A stretch of 64,000 nucleotides of DNA from contig CAWDLZ010000005.1 in NCBI GenBank assembly GCA_963803265.1, positions 1-64,000 on the forward strand, written 5' to 3'. Of the stretch, positions 8,614 through 17,361 are shown one piece after another (the stretch's first letter is position 1; every line of letters starts with the position of its first letter). The DNA comes from CAIKMD01 sp963803265 (lineage in GTDB: Bacteria > Pseudomonadota > Alphaproteobacteria > ATCC43930 > CGMCC-115725). The translations under genes and the position numbers were made by a program. The notes below the pieces were generated by a model. That model did no database searches. It saw nothing but the letters and a program-made list of their open reading frames with translations, and was not told the origin of the DNA.

Positions 8614-8706
8614 ATGAAAAACCCGCTGGATTCTCTGGGGCAGACGATCACGCTCGGCTTCGTGCTGACGATCGTCGTCATTCTGCTGATTCACGCCATC
8701 GCCTGA
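8614..8706 (+). CDS. 30-residue single-pass membrane peptide
   Basis: ATG at 8614 with an upstream aagggga ribosome-binding site opens a 30-codon frame. A short polar N-terminus (MKNPLDSLGQT) leads into one hydrophobic helix of about 18 residues (GFVLTIVVILLI) and ends HAIA. It stops 22 bp before the urate-oxidase-N-type membrane protein and is in the same orientation, so the two are probably co-transcribed. Small single-pass subunits of this kind often accompany redox membrane proteins; that role here is inference. Confidence 0.6.
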   Translation: MKNPLDSLGQTITLGFVLTIVVILLIHAIA

Positions 8707-8728
8707 CGCGCGGCTAGCGGGAAACGCC

Positions 8729-9235
8729 ATGGAATTCGTCAGCTACGATTGGTGGGCCATGTTCTTCCGCTGGTGCCACATCATTTGCGGCGTCATGTGG
8801 ATCGGCCACCTTTGGTACTTCAACTTCACCCAAACGCCCACCATGCCGAAGATTCCCGCCGAGTTGCGGCCCGGTGTCGCGAAATTCATCCTGCCCGAGG
8901 CGTTGTTCTGGTTCCGCTGGGGCGCGATGGGCACGATCATCTTCGGCCTCATCCTCGCTTTCATGAACGGCTATCTCGTCGACGCGATCAAGATCGGCAT
9001 CGGCGACAACAACGCCAAGTACACCGCGATCGGCATCGGCATGTGGCTGGGCACGATCATGTGGTTCAATGTCTGGTTCATCATCTGGCCGAACCAGAAG
9101 AAGTACATCGGCATCACTCCGGCCACGCCGGACGAGATCAAGGTCGCCGCTCGCACCGCGGGCCTGACCTCGCGCATCAATACCCTGCTGTCGATCCCGA
9201 TGCTCTATTGCATGGCCGGGGTCCACTTCTACTAG
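8729..9235 (+). CDS. urate-oxidase-N-domain (PuuD-like) membrane protein
   Basis: A 168-residue integral membrane protein with about four helices. The start, FFRWCHIICGVMWIGHLWYF, followed by NFTQTP, matches the N-terminal membrane domain of PuuD-type urate hydroxylases and related short proteins. Full PuuD carries an additional C-terminal cytochrome c domain, which is absent here, and no CxxCH motif is present. Histidines within the first and second helices could bind haem. With no purine-degradation genes nearby, a redox or haem-related role is as likely as urate oxidation. The cassette sits between two copies of a Mth938 3' end and is closed by a hairpin terminator. Confidence 0.8.
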   Translation: MEFVSYDWWAMFFRWCHIICGVMWIGHLWYFNFTQTPTMPKIPAELRPGVAKFILPEALFWFRWGAMGTIIFGLILAFMNGYLVDAIKIGIGDNNAKYTAIGIGMWLGTIMWFNVWFIIWPNQKKYIGITPATPDEIKVAARTAGLTSRINTLLSIPMLYCMAGVHFY

Positions 9236-9262
9236 GCCGACAGCAAGACCGCTCGAGCAGGA

Positions 9263-9286
9263 AAACGGGGCTGCGAGGCCCCGTTT
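9263..9286 (+). terminator. hairpin terminator after the PuuD-like gene
   Basis: AAACGGGGC-TGCGAG-GCCCCGTTT forms a 9-bp stem with a six-base loop and trailing T residues. It is close in sequence to the sodB terminator at 8519-8540, as expected if both flanks derive from the same ancestral segment. It could serve both convergent genes. Confidence 0.7.
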
Positions 9287-9302
9287 CTCCTTGGCCCGCG
9301 CC

Positions 9303-9674
9303 TCAGCCGATCGGCAGCAGCGCCGCCGCGACACGTCGATCCTCGGCCGACAGGACGGCATAAGTCCGGCACGCGGCGCCGGTATCCATCGCATCGACGA
9401 CCATGCCGATCGCGCGCAGCTCGCGCCGCAGTTCCCCCGAGACCTGACCCATGCGCCGCCCGCAGCCGAGCAAGAGGATCTCGACCCCTGCGTCGCGCAG
9501 GGGTTCAAGGCTCGCCAGCGAAACCTCCGCCAGATGCGCGACTGGCCAGGATTGGGTTGCCCGGGGCGTGACCAGAATCGCACCCGAATAAACGACGCCG
9601 CTCACCCGAAAGCCCTGCGCGAAGTAGCTTTCTATCACTTGCCGGTCCTTGGGGACGAGCGGGGTGACGTCCAA
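9303..9674 (-). CDS. Mth938/NDUFAF3-like domain protein
   Basis: A protein of about 123 residues of the Mth938-like family (DUF498), whose mitochondrial relative NDUFAF3 helps assemble complex I. Family features are the central stretches FRVSGVVYSGAILVTP and VEILLLGCGRR and the C-terminal DTGAACRTYAVLSAEDRRVA. It follows secF on the minus strand with at most a few bases between. The start is not an ATG. A TTG at 9674 fits the family N-terminus, and a CTG at 9680 would overlap the secF stop. Genes of this family commonly follow secDF in alphaproteobacteria. A fragment of a second copy lies at 8545-8602. Confidence 0.85.
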   Translation of the reverse strand: MDVTPLVPKDRQVIESYFAQGFRVSGVVYSGAILVTPRATQSWPVAHLAEVSLASLEPLRDAGVEILLLGCGRRMGQVSGELRRELRAIGMVVDAMDTGAACRTYAVLSAEDRRVAAALLPIG

Positions 9675-9676
9675 GT

Positions 9677-10618
9677 TCAGGATGTCCGGACAGGCGCTGC
9701 ACGATCCGCGGCGGGCGCGGCGACGGCGCCCCGTTTGGGCGGGATGTAATAGAGCAAGGGCGCGGCGATGAAGAGCGAGGAATAGGTGCCGACGACGATC
9801 CCCCACAGCATCGCGATCGAGAAACCTCTCAAGACCTCGCCGCCGAAGAAAAACAGCGACAGCACGGCGAGCGTCGTCGTGCTCACGGTCAATATCGTGC
9901 GCGACAACGTCTCGTTGAGGCTCTTGTTGATGAGATCGCCGAAATCCATGGTCCGGTTCTTGCGCATGGTTTCGCGCACGCGGTCATAGATCACCACCGT
10001 GTCGTTGATCGAATAGCCAGCGATGGTGAGAATCGCCGCCAGCGTGGTCAGGTTGAACTCGATCTGAAACAGCGAGAACAGACCGATCGTGGTCAAGGTG
10101 TCGTGCAATGTCGATAACATCGCACCGACGCCAAACTGCCATTCGAAGCGGAACCAGACATAGGCCGCGATGGCGAAGAGCGCGAGGATCGTCGCTTCCG
10201 TACCGGCGCGAATCAATTCAGCGCCGACCGTCGGCCCGACCACCTCGGTACGTCGGTAATCGACGCCGGCGCCGAGCTTGCTTTTGACGAGCGCAACCGC
10301 CTGCTCCTGCTCCTTGTCGCCACCCGGCTGGCGCTGCAAGCGAATCAGCACGTCGTTGTCAGTGCCGAAGCCCTGCAGCGAGACGTCGCCAAGGCCGATT
10401 CCGTCGAGCTGCGCCCGCATCGCCGCGAGATCGGCCGGCGCAGTCGTTCGCGCCTCGATGATCGTTCCGCCGCTGAAATCGATGCCGTAATTGAGGCCGC
10501 GCACCACAAAGAGGCCGAGCGAGCCCAGCGTCATGATCAGCGACAGCGCGAAGCCGAGCTTGCGCAGGCGCATGAAATCGATGCTCGGAATCCGGCGGAT
10601 GATGATGAGCGGTCGCAT
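9677..10618 (-). CDS. secF: SecF, protein translocase accessory subunit
   Basis: A 313-residue inner-membrane protein of the RND-like SecDF complex, which uses the proton gradient to pull exported proteins through SecYEG. An N-terminal helix is followed by the periplasmic domain beginning GIDFSGGT, then five C-terminal helices. The conserved GYSINDTVVIYDRVRE stretch of SecF is present. It lies 18 bp downstream of secD in the same operon. No frame problems are seen. Confidence 0.96.
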   Translation of the reverse strand: MRPLIIIRRIPSIDFMRLRKLGFALSLIMTLGSLGLFVVRGLNYGIDFSGGTIIEARTTAPADLAAMRAQLDGIGLGDVSLQGFGTDNDVLIRLQRQPGGDKEQEQAVALVKSKLGAGVDYRRTEVVGPTVGAELIRAGTEATILALFAIAAYVWFRFEWQFGVGAMLSTLHDTLTTIGLFSLFQIEFNLTTLAAILTIAGYSINDTVVIYDRVRETMRKNRTMDFGDLINKSLNETLSRTILTVSTTTLAVLSLFFFGGEVLRGFSIAMLWGIVVGTYSSLFIAAPLLYYIPPKRGAVAAPAADRAAPVRTS

Positions 10619-10636
10619 GATTGGGCTGTCCGCGCG

Positions 10637-12211
10637 CTAGATCGGAAGGACTTTGGGCTTCGTCCGCCGGAGCCAAGTCACGATCTCGAGCCTCGTCACC
10701 AGAATGGCCGAGAACAGCGAGGTCAGCACACCCAGGCTCAGGGTTACGGCGAAGCCCTTCACCGGGCCCGAGCCGAGCCAGAACATCAGCGCTCCGGCCA
10801 CGAGCGTCGTCACATGGCTGTCGAGAATGGTACCGAAGGCGCGCTCGAATCCGGCCTGAAGCGACGAGATCAAAGAGCGGCCGCCGCGCACTTCCTCGCG
10901 AATGCGTTCATAGATCAGCACGTTGGCATCGACCGCCATTCCCATGGTCAACGCGATGCCGGCGATGCCCGGCAAGGTCAAGGTCGCCCCCAACAGCGAC
11001 AAGCTCGCCATGATCAGGCTCAGATTGAAGAACAGCGCGATGTCCGCGAAGATCCCGAAGAGGCCGTAGAATACCACCATGAACAGGACGACGAGCGCCA
11101 CGGCGACAACGCTCGCGAGCGCGCCGGCATGGATCGAATCGGCGCCGAGATCGGGGCCGACGGTGCGCTCTTCGAGCACGGTCAAGGGCGCGGGCAAGGC
11201 GCCGGCGCGCAGCAGCAACGCCAAGTCGCTCGCCGATTGCACGGTGAAACTGCCCGAGATGATGCCCGCCCCCCCGAGGATCGGCTCGCGGATCACCGGC
11301 GCGCTGATCACCTTGTTGTCGAGCACGATGGCGAAGGGCTTGCCGACATTCTCCTTGGTGGCGTCGGCGAAGCGCCGTGCGCCGGTGGAATCGAACTTGA
11401 AGCTCACCACCGGCTCGTTGTTCTCGAAGGTCGGTTGGGCGTCGGTGAGCGTGTCGCCGCTGACCATGACGCGGCGGCGCACGACATAGGATTCCACGGG
11501 CTGGCCGTTTTGGGTCGCCTCGCCGGGCAGAAGCTCGTCGCCCGGCGGCAGCTTGCCCGCGCGCGCATCGGCGGGCGAGGCGTTCGGGTCGACGAGCTGG
11601 AAGGTCATCTTCGCGGTTTGCCCCAGCAATTGCTTGACGTACTCAGGATTATCGACGCCAGGTATCTGGACGAGAATGCGGTCCTCGCCCTCGCGTTGGA
11701 TGGTCAGTTCCTTGGTGCCGGTCGGGTCGATCCGGCGGCGCACGATCTCGACCGATTGATCGACGGCCGAGCTGCGGCGCGCCGCCAAGGCCGCCGGATT
11801 GGGCGTCAGCGTCACCGCGCCGTTCGCCGCGATCGCTATGTCGATGTCGGGATCGATCTTGGCAACGATGCCGCGCACGTCGCTGATGCGGCCCGTGTCG
11901 AGCACATTGAAGCTGACATCGGTCGCATTCGAGCTCAGATCGGTATAGCCGATCTTGGCCGCCAGCAGCTCGGTGCGAATTTCATCGACCAGGCCGGCCA
12001 GGCGTTCCTGCTCGACCGCGCCCATGTCGACCTCGTATAGCAGATACGAGCCGCCGCGCAGATCGAGGCCCAACGAGACTTGCTTCCTCGGCAGGAAGGA
12101 CGGCCAGCCCGCGACCGTCCCGGGCGCAAACGCATTGGGCAATGCGAAGACGACCCCGAGGAGACAGACCCCCAGAACTAAAAACCGTATCCACGGCTGA
12201 AAATAAAGCAT
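10637..12211 (-). CDS. secD: SecD, protein translocase accessory subunit
   Basis: A 524-residue partner of SecF. The N-terminal helix is followed by GLDLRGGSYLLYEVD, the large periplasmic P1 domain, and the C-terminal six-helix RND-like region. That region contains LTLPGIAGIALTMGMAVDAN and ERIREE, the conserved proton-pathway Asp being in the MAVDANVLI stretch. Length and domain order are normal. Gene order on the minus strand is yajC-secD-secF-Mth938. Confidence 0.96.
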   Translation of the reverse strand: MLYFQPWIRFLVLGVCLLGVVFALPNAFAPGTVAGWPSFLPRKQVSLGLDLRGGSYLLYEVDMGAVEQERLAGLVDEIRTELLAAKIGYTDLSSNATDVSFNVLDTGRISDVRGIVAKIDPDIDIAIAANGAVTLTPNPAALAARRSSAVDQSVEIVRRRIDPTGTKELTIQREGEDRILVQIPGVDNPEYVKQLLGQTAKMTFQLVDPNASPADARAGKLPPGDELLPGEATQNGQPVESYVVRRRVMVSGDTLTDAQPTFENNEPVVSFKFDSTGARRFADATKENVGKPFAIVLDNKVISAPVIREPILGGAGIISGSFTVQSASDLALLLRAGALPAPLTVLEERTVGPDLGADSIHAGALASVVAVALVVLFMVVFYGLFGIFADIALFFNLSLIMASLSLLGATLTLPGIAGIALTMGMAVDANVLIYERIREEVRGGRSLISSLQAGFERAFGTILDSHVTTLVAGALMFWLGSGPVKGFAVTLSLGVLTSLFSAILVTRLEIVTWLRRTKPKVLPI

Positions 12212-12235
12212 CCCGGGAGCCTCGCTCGGGAAGCG

Positions 12236-12667
12236 CTAACGCAAGCCCAAGAATTTTTTCCACACTGGCGTTTCCGCCGGGCCGGAGGATGTGGCGGACG
12301 GCGGCGAACCGCCGGCCTTGTCGTCCTTCGCGTCTTCGCCCTTGGCCGCGACCGGCTCGGTCTTGGCGAGCACCTGGCTGATCGTGCTGCGCACCACGCG
12401 GACGCGCACATTCTCGGCGAGATCGACCAGCAATTCGTCGTCGCTGACGACCTTCGCCACCACGCCCATCAAACCGCCGCCGGTGACCACCCGATCGCCG
12501 CGCCGAACCGCACCAAGCATCGCCCTCTGCTGCTTGGCCTTCTGCTGTTGCGGGCGGATCAGAAAGAAATAGAACACGACGAAAATCAGCGCCAGCGGCG
12601 CCAGCTGCACCAGCATCCCGGAGCTGTCGCTTCCCGCAGCCTGGGCATAGGCCGGCGATATCAGCAT
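12236..12667 (-). CDS. yajC: YajC, Sec translocase accessory protein
   Basis: A small protein with one membrane helix (LAPLALIFVVFYFFLIRPQQ) followed by the conserved basic cytoplasmic segment KAKQQRAMLGAVRRGDRVVT. It copurifies with SecDF. The ATG at 12667 is preferred over upstream codons because it begins directly before the helix (MLISPAYAQAAGS). The C-terminus is extended by a low-complexity Ala/Ser/Pro tail. It is the first gene of the secDF operon. Confidence 0.93.
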   Translation of the reverse strand: MLISPAYAQAAGSDSSGMLVQLAPLALIFVVFYFFLIRPQQQKAKQQRAMLGAVRRGDRVVTGGGLMGVVAKVVSDDELLVDLAENVRVRVVRSTISQVLAKTEPVAAKGEDAKDDKAGGSPPSATSSGPAETPVWKKFLGLR

Positions 12668-12810
12668 GCTCTCACTCCTTCGGTCAAAAGCGGTTCGCCC
12701 GCGCCGCATAGGTAACGGATAGGGCCTCGAAGCGCAAGCAAGCCGCCCGCCTTGCAGCGTTGCCGATAGCGGCTATCATTGCGCGGAGAAAACGATGCAG
12801 GGGGCAAAAG

Positions 12811-13020
12811 ATGCTTAAAACATGGCTTTTTCTGGGCCTCGGCGCGCTGGCGATATCCGGTTGCACCGACACCATCGTGATGTCGAGCCAGCAGGCCGGC
12901 GTGTCCGAGCCGTGCACCTACTCACTGATGTATCTCTCGCTTCGGCAATGCGTCGCGAACGGACAAGCGGATGGTCTGACGATGGCCAACGGGCCGGAAT
13001 GGTGGACCTACGATCGCTGA
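12811..13020 (+). CDS. small lipoprotein of unknown function
   Basis: A 69-residue protein with a classic lipoprotein signal: basic N-terminus, hydrophobic core WLFLGLGALAI and a lipobox ending SGC (Cys18). The mature part is short, with two further cysteines (SEPCTYSLMYLSLRQC) and a Trp-rich end. It sits divergent from yajC and 20 bp upstream of the DUF815 ATPase gene. I recognise no named family. Confidence 0.65.
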   Translation: MLKTWLFLGLGALAISGCTDTIVMSSQQAGVSEPCTYSLMYLSLRQCVANGQADGLTMANGPEWWTYDR

Positions 13021-13039
13021 TTCCGGCCAACCGGGCGCG

Positions 13040-13906
13040 ATGACCGACGACAAGAAGATCGAAGCACTGCTGGAGCGCGTAGCGGCGGCGCTCGAGCGCC
13101 AATCGCCGGCAGCGCCGCCGCGCAACGATCTCGCTTCGACCGACGCCTTCGTGTGGCACGCCGAGCGCGAATACCTCGAGCCCGTGAAGCGCGTCAACCG
13201 CGTCGATCTGGCGTTGCTGCAAGGCATCGACCGCGTGCGCGACATCCTCCTCGATAACACGCAGCGCTTCGCCCGGGGACTCCCTGCCAACAACGTGCTG
13301 CTGTGGGGCGCGCGCGGCATGGGTAAAAGCTCGCTGGTAAAGGCCGCGCATGAAGCGGTGAACGCCAAGCAGCAGCACGCGCTAGCGCTCGTCGAGATTC
13401 ACCGCGAGGATATCCCCTCGCTGCCGCGCCTTCTTGGGATTTTGCGCGGCGCCAAGCGGCGCTGCATCCTGTTTTGCGACGATCTGTCCTTCGATAGCGA
13501 GGATACCAGCTACAAATCGCTGAAGGGCGTCCTCGAAGGCGGCATCGAGGGCCGGCCCGACAATGTGGTGCTCTATGCCACCTCGAACCGGCGGCATCTC
13601 CTCTCGCGCGACATGATCGAGAACGAGCGCTCGACCGCGATCAACGCCGGCGAGGCGGCCGAAGAGAAAATCTCGCTGTCCGATCGCTTCGGGCTCTGGC
13701 TCGGATTCCATGCCTGCGACCAGCAGACCTATCTTGCCATGGTCGACGCCTATGCACGGCATTTCAGTCTCGACTATCCGCCAGACCGGCTCAAGGCCGA
13801 GTCATCGGAATGGGCGATCACGCGCGGCGCGCGCTCGGGCCGCGTCGCCTGGCAATACATCCAGGACCTCGCCGGAAAGTTGGGCAAAAAGCTCGACGCG
13901 AAGTGA
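13040..13906 (+). CDS. DUF815-family AAA ATPase
   Basis: A 288-residue ATP-binding protein of the widely conserved DUF815 family. Walker A GARGMGKSS lies at about residues 90-98 and Walker B CILFCDDLSF at about 146-155, followed by a sensor-like TSNRRHL. The N-terminal region (ALLQGIDRVRDILLDNTQRF) and the FGLWLGFHACDQ segment are typical of the family. The biochemical function is unknown. The gene is adjacent to the sec operon, as often seen in alphaproteobacteria, but reads the opposite way. Confidence 0.88.
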   Translation: MTDDKKIEALLERVAAALERQSPAAPPRNDLASTDAFVWHAEREYLEPVKRVNRVDLALLQGIDRVRDILLDNTQRFARGLPANNVLLWGARGMGKSSLVKAAHEAVNAKQQHALALVEIHREDIPSLPRLLGILRGAKRRCILFCDDLSFDSEDTSYKSLKGVLEGGIEGRPDNVVLYATSNRRHLLSRDMIENERSTAINAGEAAEEKISLSDRFGLWLGFHACDQQTYLAMVDAYARHFSLDYPPDRLKAESSEWAITRGARSGRVAWQYIQDLAGKLGKKLDAK

Positions 13907-13914
13907 CGCCACTC

Positions 13915-15030
13915 TCAAGCCCGCAACCGCTCCGCCAACCAGCGGACGATCATCGGGACCGTGTCGGGCGTATAGCCCATATGGCCGACCGGATAGAACC
14001 GCGCGGCTTTCGGGCTGCCATGCTCCAGTAGAAGATGCATATCCTCGATCGGAAAAATCGAATCCTGCGTGCCGTTGACGAGCAGGAGCGGCGCCGAGGG
14101 CCGGTCGATTACGCCTTGCTTCAACAGCGACAGGCACGGGCAATATTCGACCCATTCCTCGAAGCTGCCCCGGCCGAACGCACTGGCGAGGGTCTCTGCC
14201 AGCTCGAAAGCGTAGCTGCCGTGCTGCGCCTTCTCGATCCATTCCGGCGTGAACGCGTAATGCGCACAACCGCCCTGGGCGACCACCGCGGCCACCTTGT
14301 CGCGATGCTTATGCGCGATTTTCGCGGCCCAGTAGCCGCCGGTGCTGCCGCCCCAGGCCCCGATCCGCGCAGGATCGATCAAGGGCTGCGTCGCGCACCA
14401 GGCGAGCACCGCGTCCCATAACCGCTCGGCATCTTCCGAGCCATCGAGCGGCGCGTCACCCGTCCCCGGCATGTCGATCAACAGCAAGGACAGATTTGCC
14501 GCCAGGATCGGATCCGCGATCTCGGTGCGATCCTCCTTGAAGGTGTCGATGCCGGCCCACAGGATCACCAGCGGCAAGCGCCCGGCATTTCTCGGCCGCG
14601 CCAGATAGCCGATGGCGTGATCGCCCTCGCCGGCTCGACCGCGGAAGGGAATTTCCACCCGCTCGAAAGAATATGGAAAATACCGCGCGGCGGCGAGATA
14701 CATCGCTTGCGACTTGCGGTAGGCCGCGCGCTTTCCCGGCGAATTGGTCGTCGGAAACCGCGCCATGCGATAGAGACCGTAGGCGTGAAGGTAATGCTCC
14801 TGCGCGGCCTTGCTATCGCCCTCGGCCTCGGCCGCGCGCGCCAGCGCCTCGAAGGGTCGCGCGGCGGCGCTATAGGCTTCCGCCCAGGGCTCGCGGTCGA
14901 GCGAGGTCAATCGGGTGAGAATGCGCTCGTTATCGTCATAGCTCGTATAGACGAGGGGATGGAGACCCATCCTCGCATTGGGCTGCCAATGCTGCCAGAC
15001 CTCAGCGATATTTCGCGTGTAACGCCGCAT
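13915..15030 (-). CDS. alpha/beta hydrolase, FrsA/DUF1100-like esterase
   Basis: A 371-residue alpha/beta hydrolase. The nucleophile elbow G-G-S-T-G places the serine at about residue 229, the acidic residue is likely in VNGTQDSIFP, and the histidine in YPVGHMGY. An N-terminal helical cap of about 130 residues (with AEAEGDSKAAQEHYLHAYGL) precedes the core. This architecture is shared by FrsA-like hydrolases and 2,6-dihydroxypseudooxynicotine hydrolase. No signal peptide is present. I chose the ATG at 15030 (MRRYTRNIAEVW); an upstream start would add a poorly conserved tail. The substrate is unknown. The gene is convergent with the DUF815 gene. Confidence 0.82.
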   Translation of the reverse strand: MRRYTRNIAEVWQHWQPNARMGLHPLVYTSYDDNERILTRLTSLDREPWAEAYSAAARPFEALARAAEAEGDSKAAQEHYLHAYGLYRMARFPTTNSPGKRAAYRKSQAMYLAAARYFPYSFERVEIPFRGRAGEGDHAIGYLARPRNAGRLPLVILWAGIDTFKEDRTEIADPILAANLSLLLIDMPGTGDAPLDGSEDAERLWDAVLAWCATQPLIDPARIGAWGGSTGGYWAAKIAHKHRDKVAAVVAQGGCAHYAFTPEWIEKAQHGSYAFELAETLASAFGRGSFEEWVEYCPCLSLLKQGVIDRPSAPLLLVNGTQDSIFPIEDMHLLLEHGSPKAARFYPVGHMGYTPDTVPMIVRWLAERLRA

Positions 15031-15147
15031 GCAGCCTCCCGTTCCGGTGCTGCGCCCATCATGCCGGCACGCGCGCAAGCGTCAATGAAGGAAAAGCCGC
15101 GCGTGGGCGCGTAGCCCAAGCGCCGCGGACGAACATGTAAACAGGGC

Positions 15148-16117
15148 CTAGGCCGCCTCGCTGCTTTTGGCGGCGCCGAGCGGCAGCCGGATCACGACGC
15201 GCGTGCCGGTGCCCGGCGTGGCTCGCGATCGCGATGTCGCCGCCATGCTGCTCGATGATCAGCTTGGCCGTGGGTAGTCCGAGGCCGGTGCCGAACGGGC
15301 GCGTGCTGTAGAGCGGCTCGAATACGCGCGCGAGGACATCCGAAGGCATGCCGGGTCCGGTGTCGGCGACCACGATCTCGGCCATAGCGCCGGTATGGGT
15401 CGATATCGTGATGCGGCGCTCTGGCAGGCCGCTCTCGACGCTGCCGATCGCTTCCGCGGCGTTCTCGATCAGGTTGACGACGGCGCAGCGCAAGCGCTCG
15501 CCATCGACAGGCACGACCGCCGCCGGACAACCCAACCGACGCTCGATCGCGATACCGCCCGGAATCCTCTGACCGTCGAGGACTTCGCCGAGCCAGGAAT
15601 TGAGATGCATCGGCGCTGCATGCAAATCGCGCCCGCCGGCATAGTCCAGCAAATCGGTAATGATGCCGTCGCAGCGGTCGATGGTGCGCAGGACGCGCGC
15701 CATCTGGCGCTCGAAATCGACTTCCTTGCCGCGCGCCATGAGATCGATGGCGTGAATGGTGTTGCGGATCGTGCTCAGCGGATTGCGCAGCTCGTGCGCG
15801 ACCGTGGCGGTAAGCCGGCCGAGCAGCGACAGGCGCTCCTCGCGTAACATCGCGGCCTCGGCGATAGCGCGCCCGCGCTCGGCTTCGGCCTTCTCGTTGC
15901 CGATGCGGAGGATCGTCGCGTGGGTTTCCAATTGTCGCTTGATCAGCTCGGCTTGCTCGTCGCGCATCACCTGATGGGCGTGCGCGGTGATGCGGCGTTC
16001 GCGATCGACCTCGGCATAGGCGGCATCGACCAGTTGGAGAAATAGATCGAGGTCGAGCTCGCTCCCCGCGCCGGGCTGGCGCGCCTGCTTGAGCTGGCGA
16101 TGAAGCAGCTTGTGCAT
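15148..16117 (-). CDS. cytosolic sensor histidine kinase
   Basis: A soluble histidine kinase with a coiled-coil N-terminus and no membrane segment. The phospho-acceptor is His108 in TVAHELRNPLSTI. The ATP-binding core shows an N box (VNLIENAAEAI), a G1 box (VVADTGPGMP) and a G2-like GTGLGL. The final 25 residues are out of frame because of one extra base near 15220. Without it the protein ends with the expected TPGTGTRVVIRLPLGAA and stops at the TAG at 15148-15150. It starts two bases after the FIST gene stops, so the two form an operon: the FIST protein probably senses a ligand and feeds this kinase. No response regulator is adjacent. Confidence 0.88.
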
Positions 16118-16119
16118 GC

Positions 16120-17247
16120 CTAGGTTTCGGCGAAGGTCGTGATCGTCATGGTCTGATTATGCAGATCGCAGACCGCCGACGCCTCCATCGGCGCGATCTC
16201 GCCATAGGAATAGAAGCCGGTGGTGCGGCACTGCTCGCCCAGCACGTCCGTCACCGCTTCGACCTCGTCGGCGATGCGCTGGCCGAGGAGGAGCTTCCGT
16301 CCGATGCAGCTTACGAGGATAGCGAGCTTCGCCTCGGGGATAGCGGCCTTCTTGGCGGCGTTCCCGGCGCCGGCGATGAGATGGTCGAAATTGCCGAGCA
16401 TTACCTGGGCGATATGACCTTCCGGGATGGTGCCCGCGAAGATCATCGCCTTTTTTTCCTCGTTGACGCCGACGACGGTCCTAACGAGGCTCGAATTGGC
16501 ATCGCCCTTGGGGTGAATCCGCAATGGGAACAGCAGGGCACTTGCCGGCAGCTTTGCCGCTTCGGCACCGAGGTAGTGCTTGTAGAGATCGAGCGCCGAT
16601 TGGCCGTCGAGATCATAGAGCGTATTGCCTTCCGATCGGGTGATGATGCGCTCGGGCCCGACCGCGTCCCAGCCCCCGACGCTGCCATAGCCGACGCGGA
16701 TCCTGTCGCCATAGAAGCCGACCGCGACGACCTTGCCGGTCTCGGGATTGGCGTTGAGGCCGACCTTTGTGGTCGCGAAGCTCGCGCCGTCGCCGGCAAG
16801 TCCTCCGGTGAGGCAGACGTCGCGGCCGAGTACGTGCTGCACGCCCGCGACCAGCTCGGTGCCGTTGACCTTGGTTCCGTCCGACAGCAGGAACACGTTG
16901 TGCAAACCGTCGGGCGAGAGCGCCCGACCAAGCCGCGCGCCGATCTCGAACGAGGTCCGCCCCGAAGCGACGCTTTCCTCGGCGAGGTTCACGACGGTGC
17001 CTTCGAACTCGATGGCGGTGGCAATGACCGAACCGTCATGGACATCGATCTCGGCGATCTCGCCTCCCGTGGTGCAGCCCAAAAGCGCGGCGCCCGGCCA
17101 GGCGGCCTTGATCTCGGCGAAGCGCATACCGTCGTCGAGCGTGCCCGGAGCGGCAAAGTATAAGACCAGATTCGGCGCGATCGGTGCGTCGGTGCCGATC
17201 GGCTGCCAACCGCGGCGCGGCTGCCAGAGACGCTGCGTTACTTTCAT
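16120..17247 (-). CDS. FIST-domain sensory protein
   Basis: A protein of about 375 residues made of an N-terminal FIST domain and a FIST_C domain. Diagnostic stretches are AALLGCTTGGEIAE, GLAGDGASFATT, VGYGSVGGWDAVGPERIITR and the C-terminal TGFYSYGEIAPM. FIST proteins are predicted sensors of small ligands such as amino acids and are usually linked to signalling proteins. Here the gene is immediately upstream of a soluble histidine kinase. The ATG at 17247 (MKVTQRLW) is chosen. A longer GTG/ATG start upstream is possible. Confidence 0.88.
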   Translation of the reverse strand: MKVTQRLWQPRRGWQPIGTDAPIAPNLVLYFAAPGTLDDGMRFAEIKAAWPGAALLGCTTGGEIAEIDVHDGSVIATAIEFEGTVVNLAEESVASGRTSFEIGARLGRALSPDGLHNVFLLSDGTKVNGTELVAGVQHVLGRDVCLTGGLAGDGASFATTKVGLNANPETGKVVAVGFYGDRIRVGYGSVGGWDAVGPERIITRSEGNTLYDLDGQSALDLYKHYLGAEAAKLPASALLFPLRIHPKGDANSSLVRTVVGVNEEKKAMIFAGTIPEGHIAQVMLGNFDHLIAGAGNAAKKAAIPEAKLAILVSCIGRKLLLGQRIADEVEAVTDVLGEQCRTTGFYSYGEIAPMEASAVCDLHNQTMTITTFAET

Positions 17248-17361
17248 CGGCTGGTTTCCTTTCGCACCTAAGCGTGCAGCCTCTATCATCGCCCGATCGT
17301 GCTTAAATCGCGGTTAACCCCGCCGCCGGTGCGCCCCAAAAACTTTGTCACCATCGGGCTT

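Noticed and set aside
10814..12040. A 408-codon plus-strand frame over secD
   Set aside because: Antisense to a complete secD; its composition is dominated by Arg, Gly, Asp and His, as is usual for shadows of high-GC genes.
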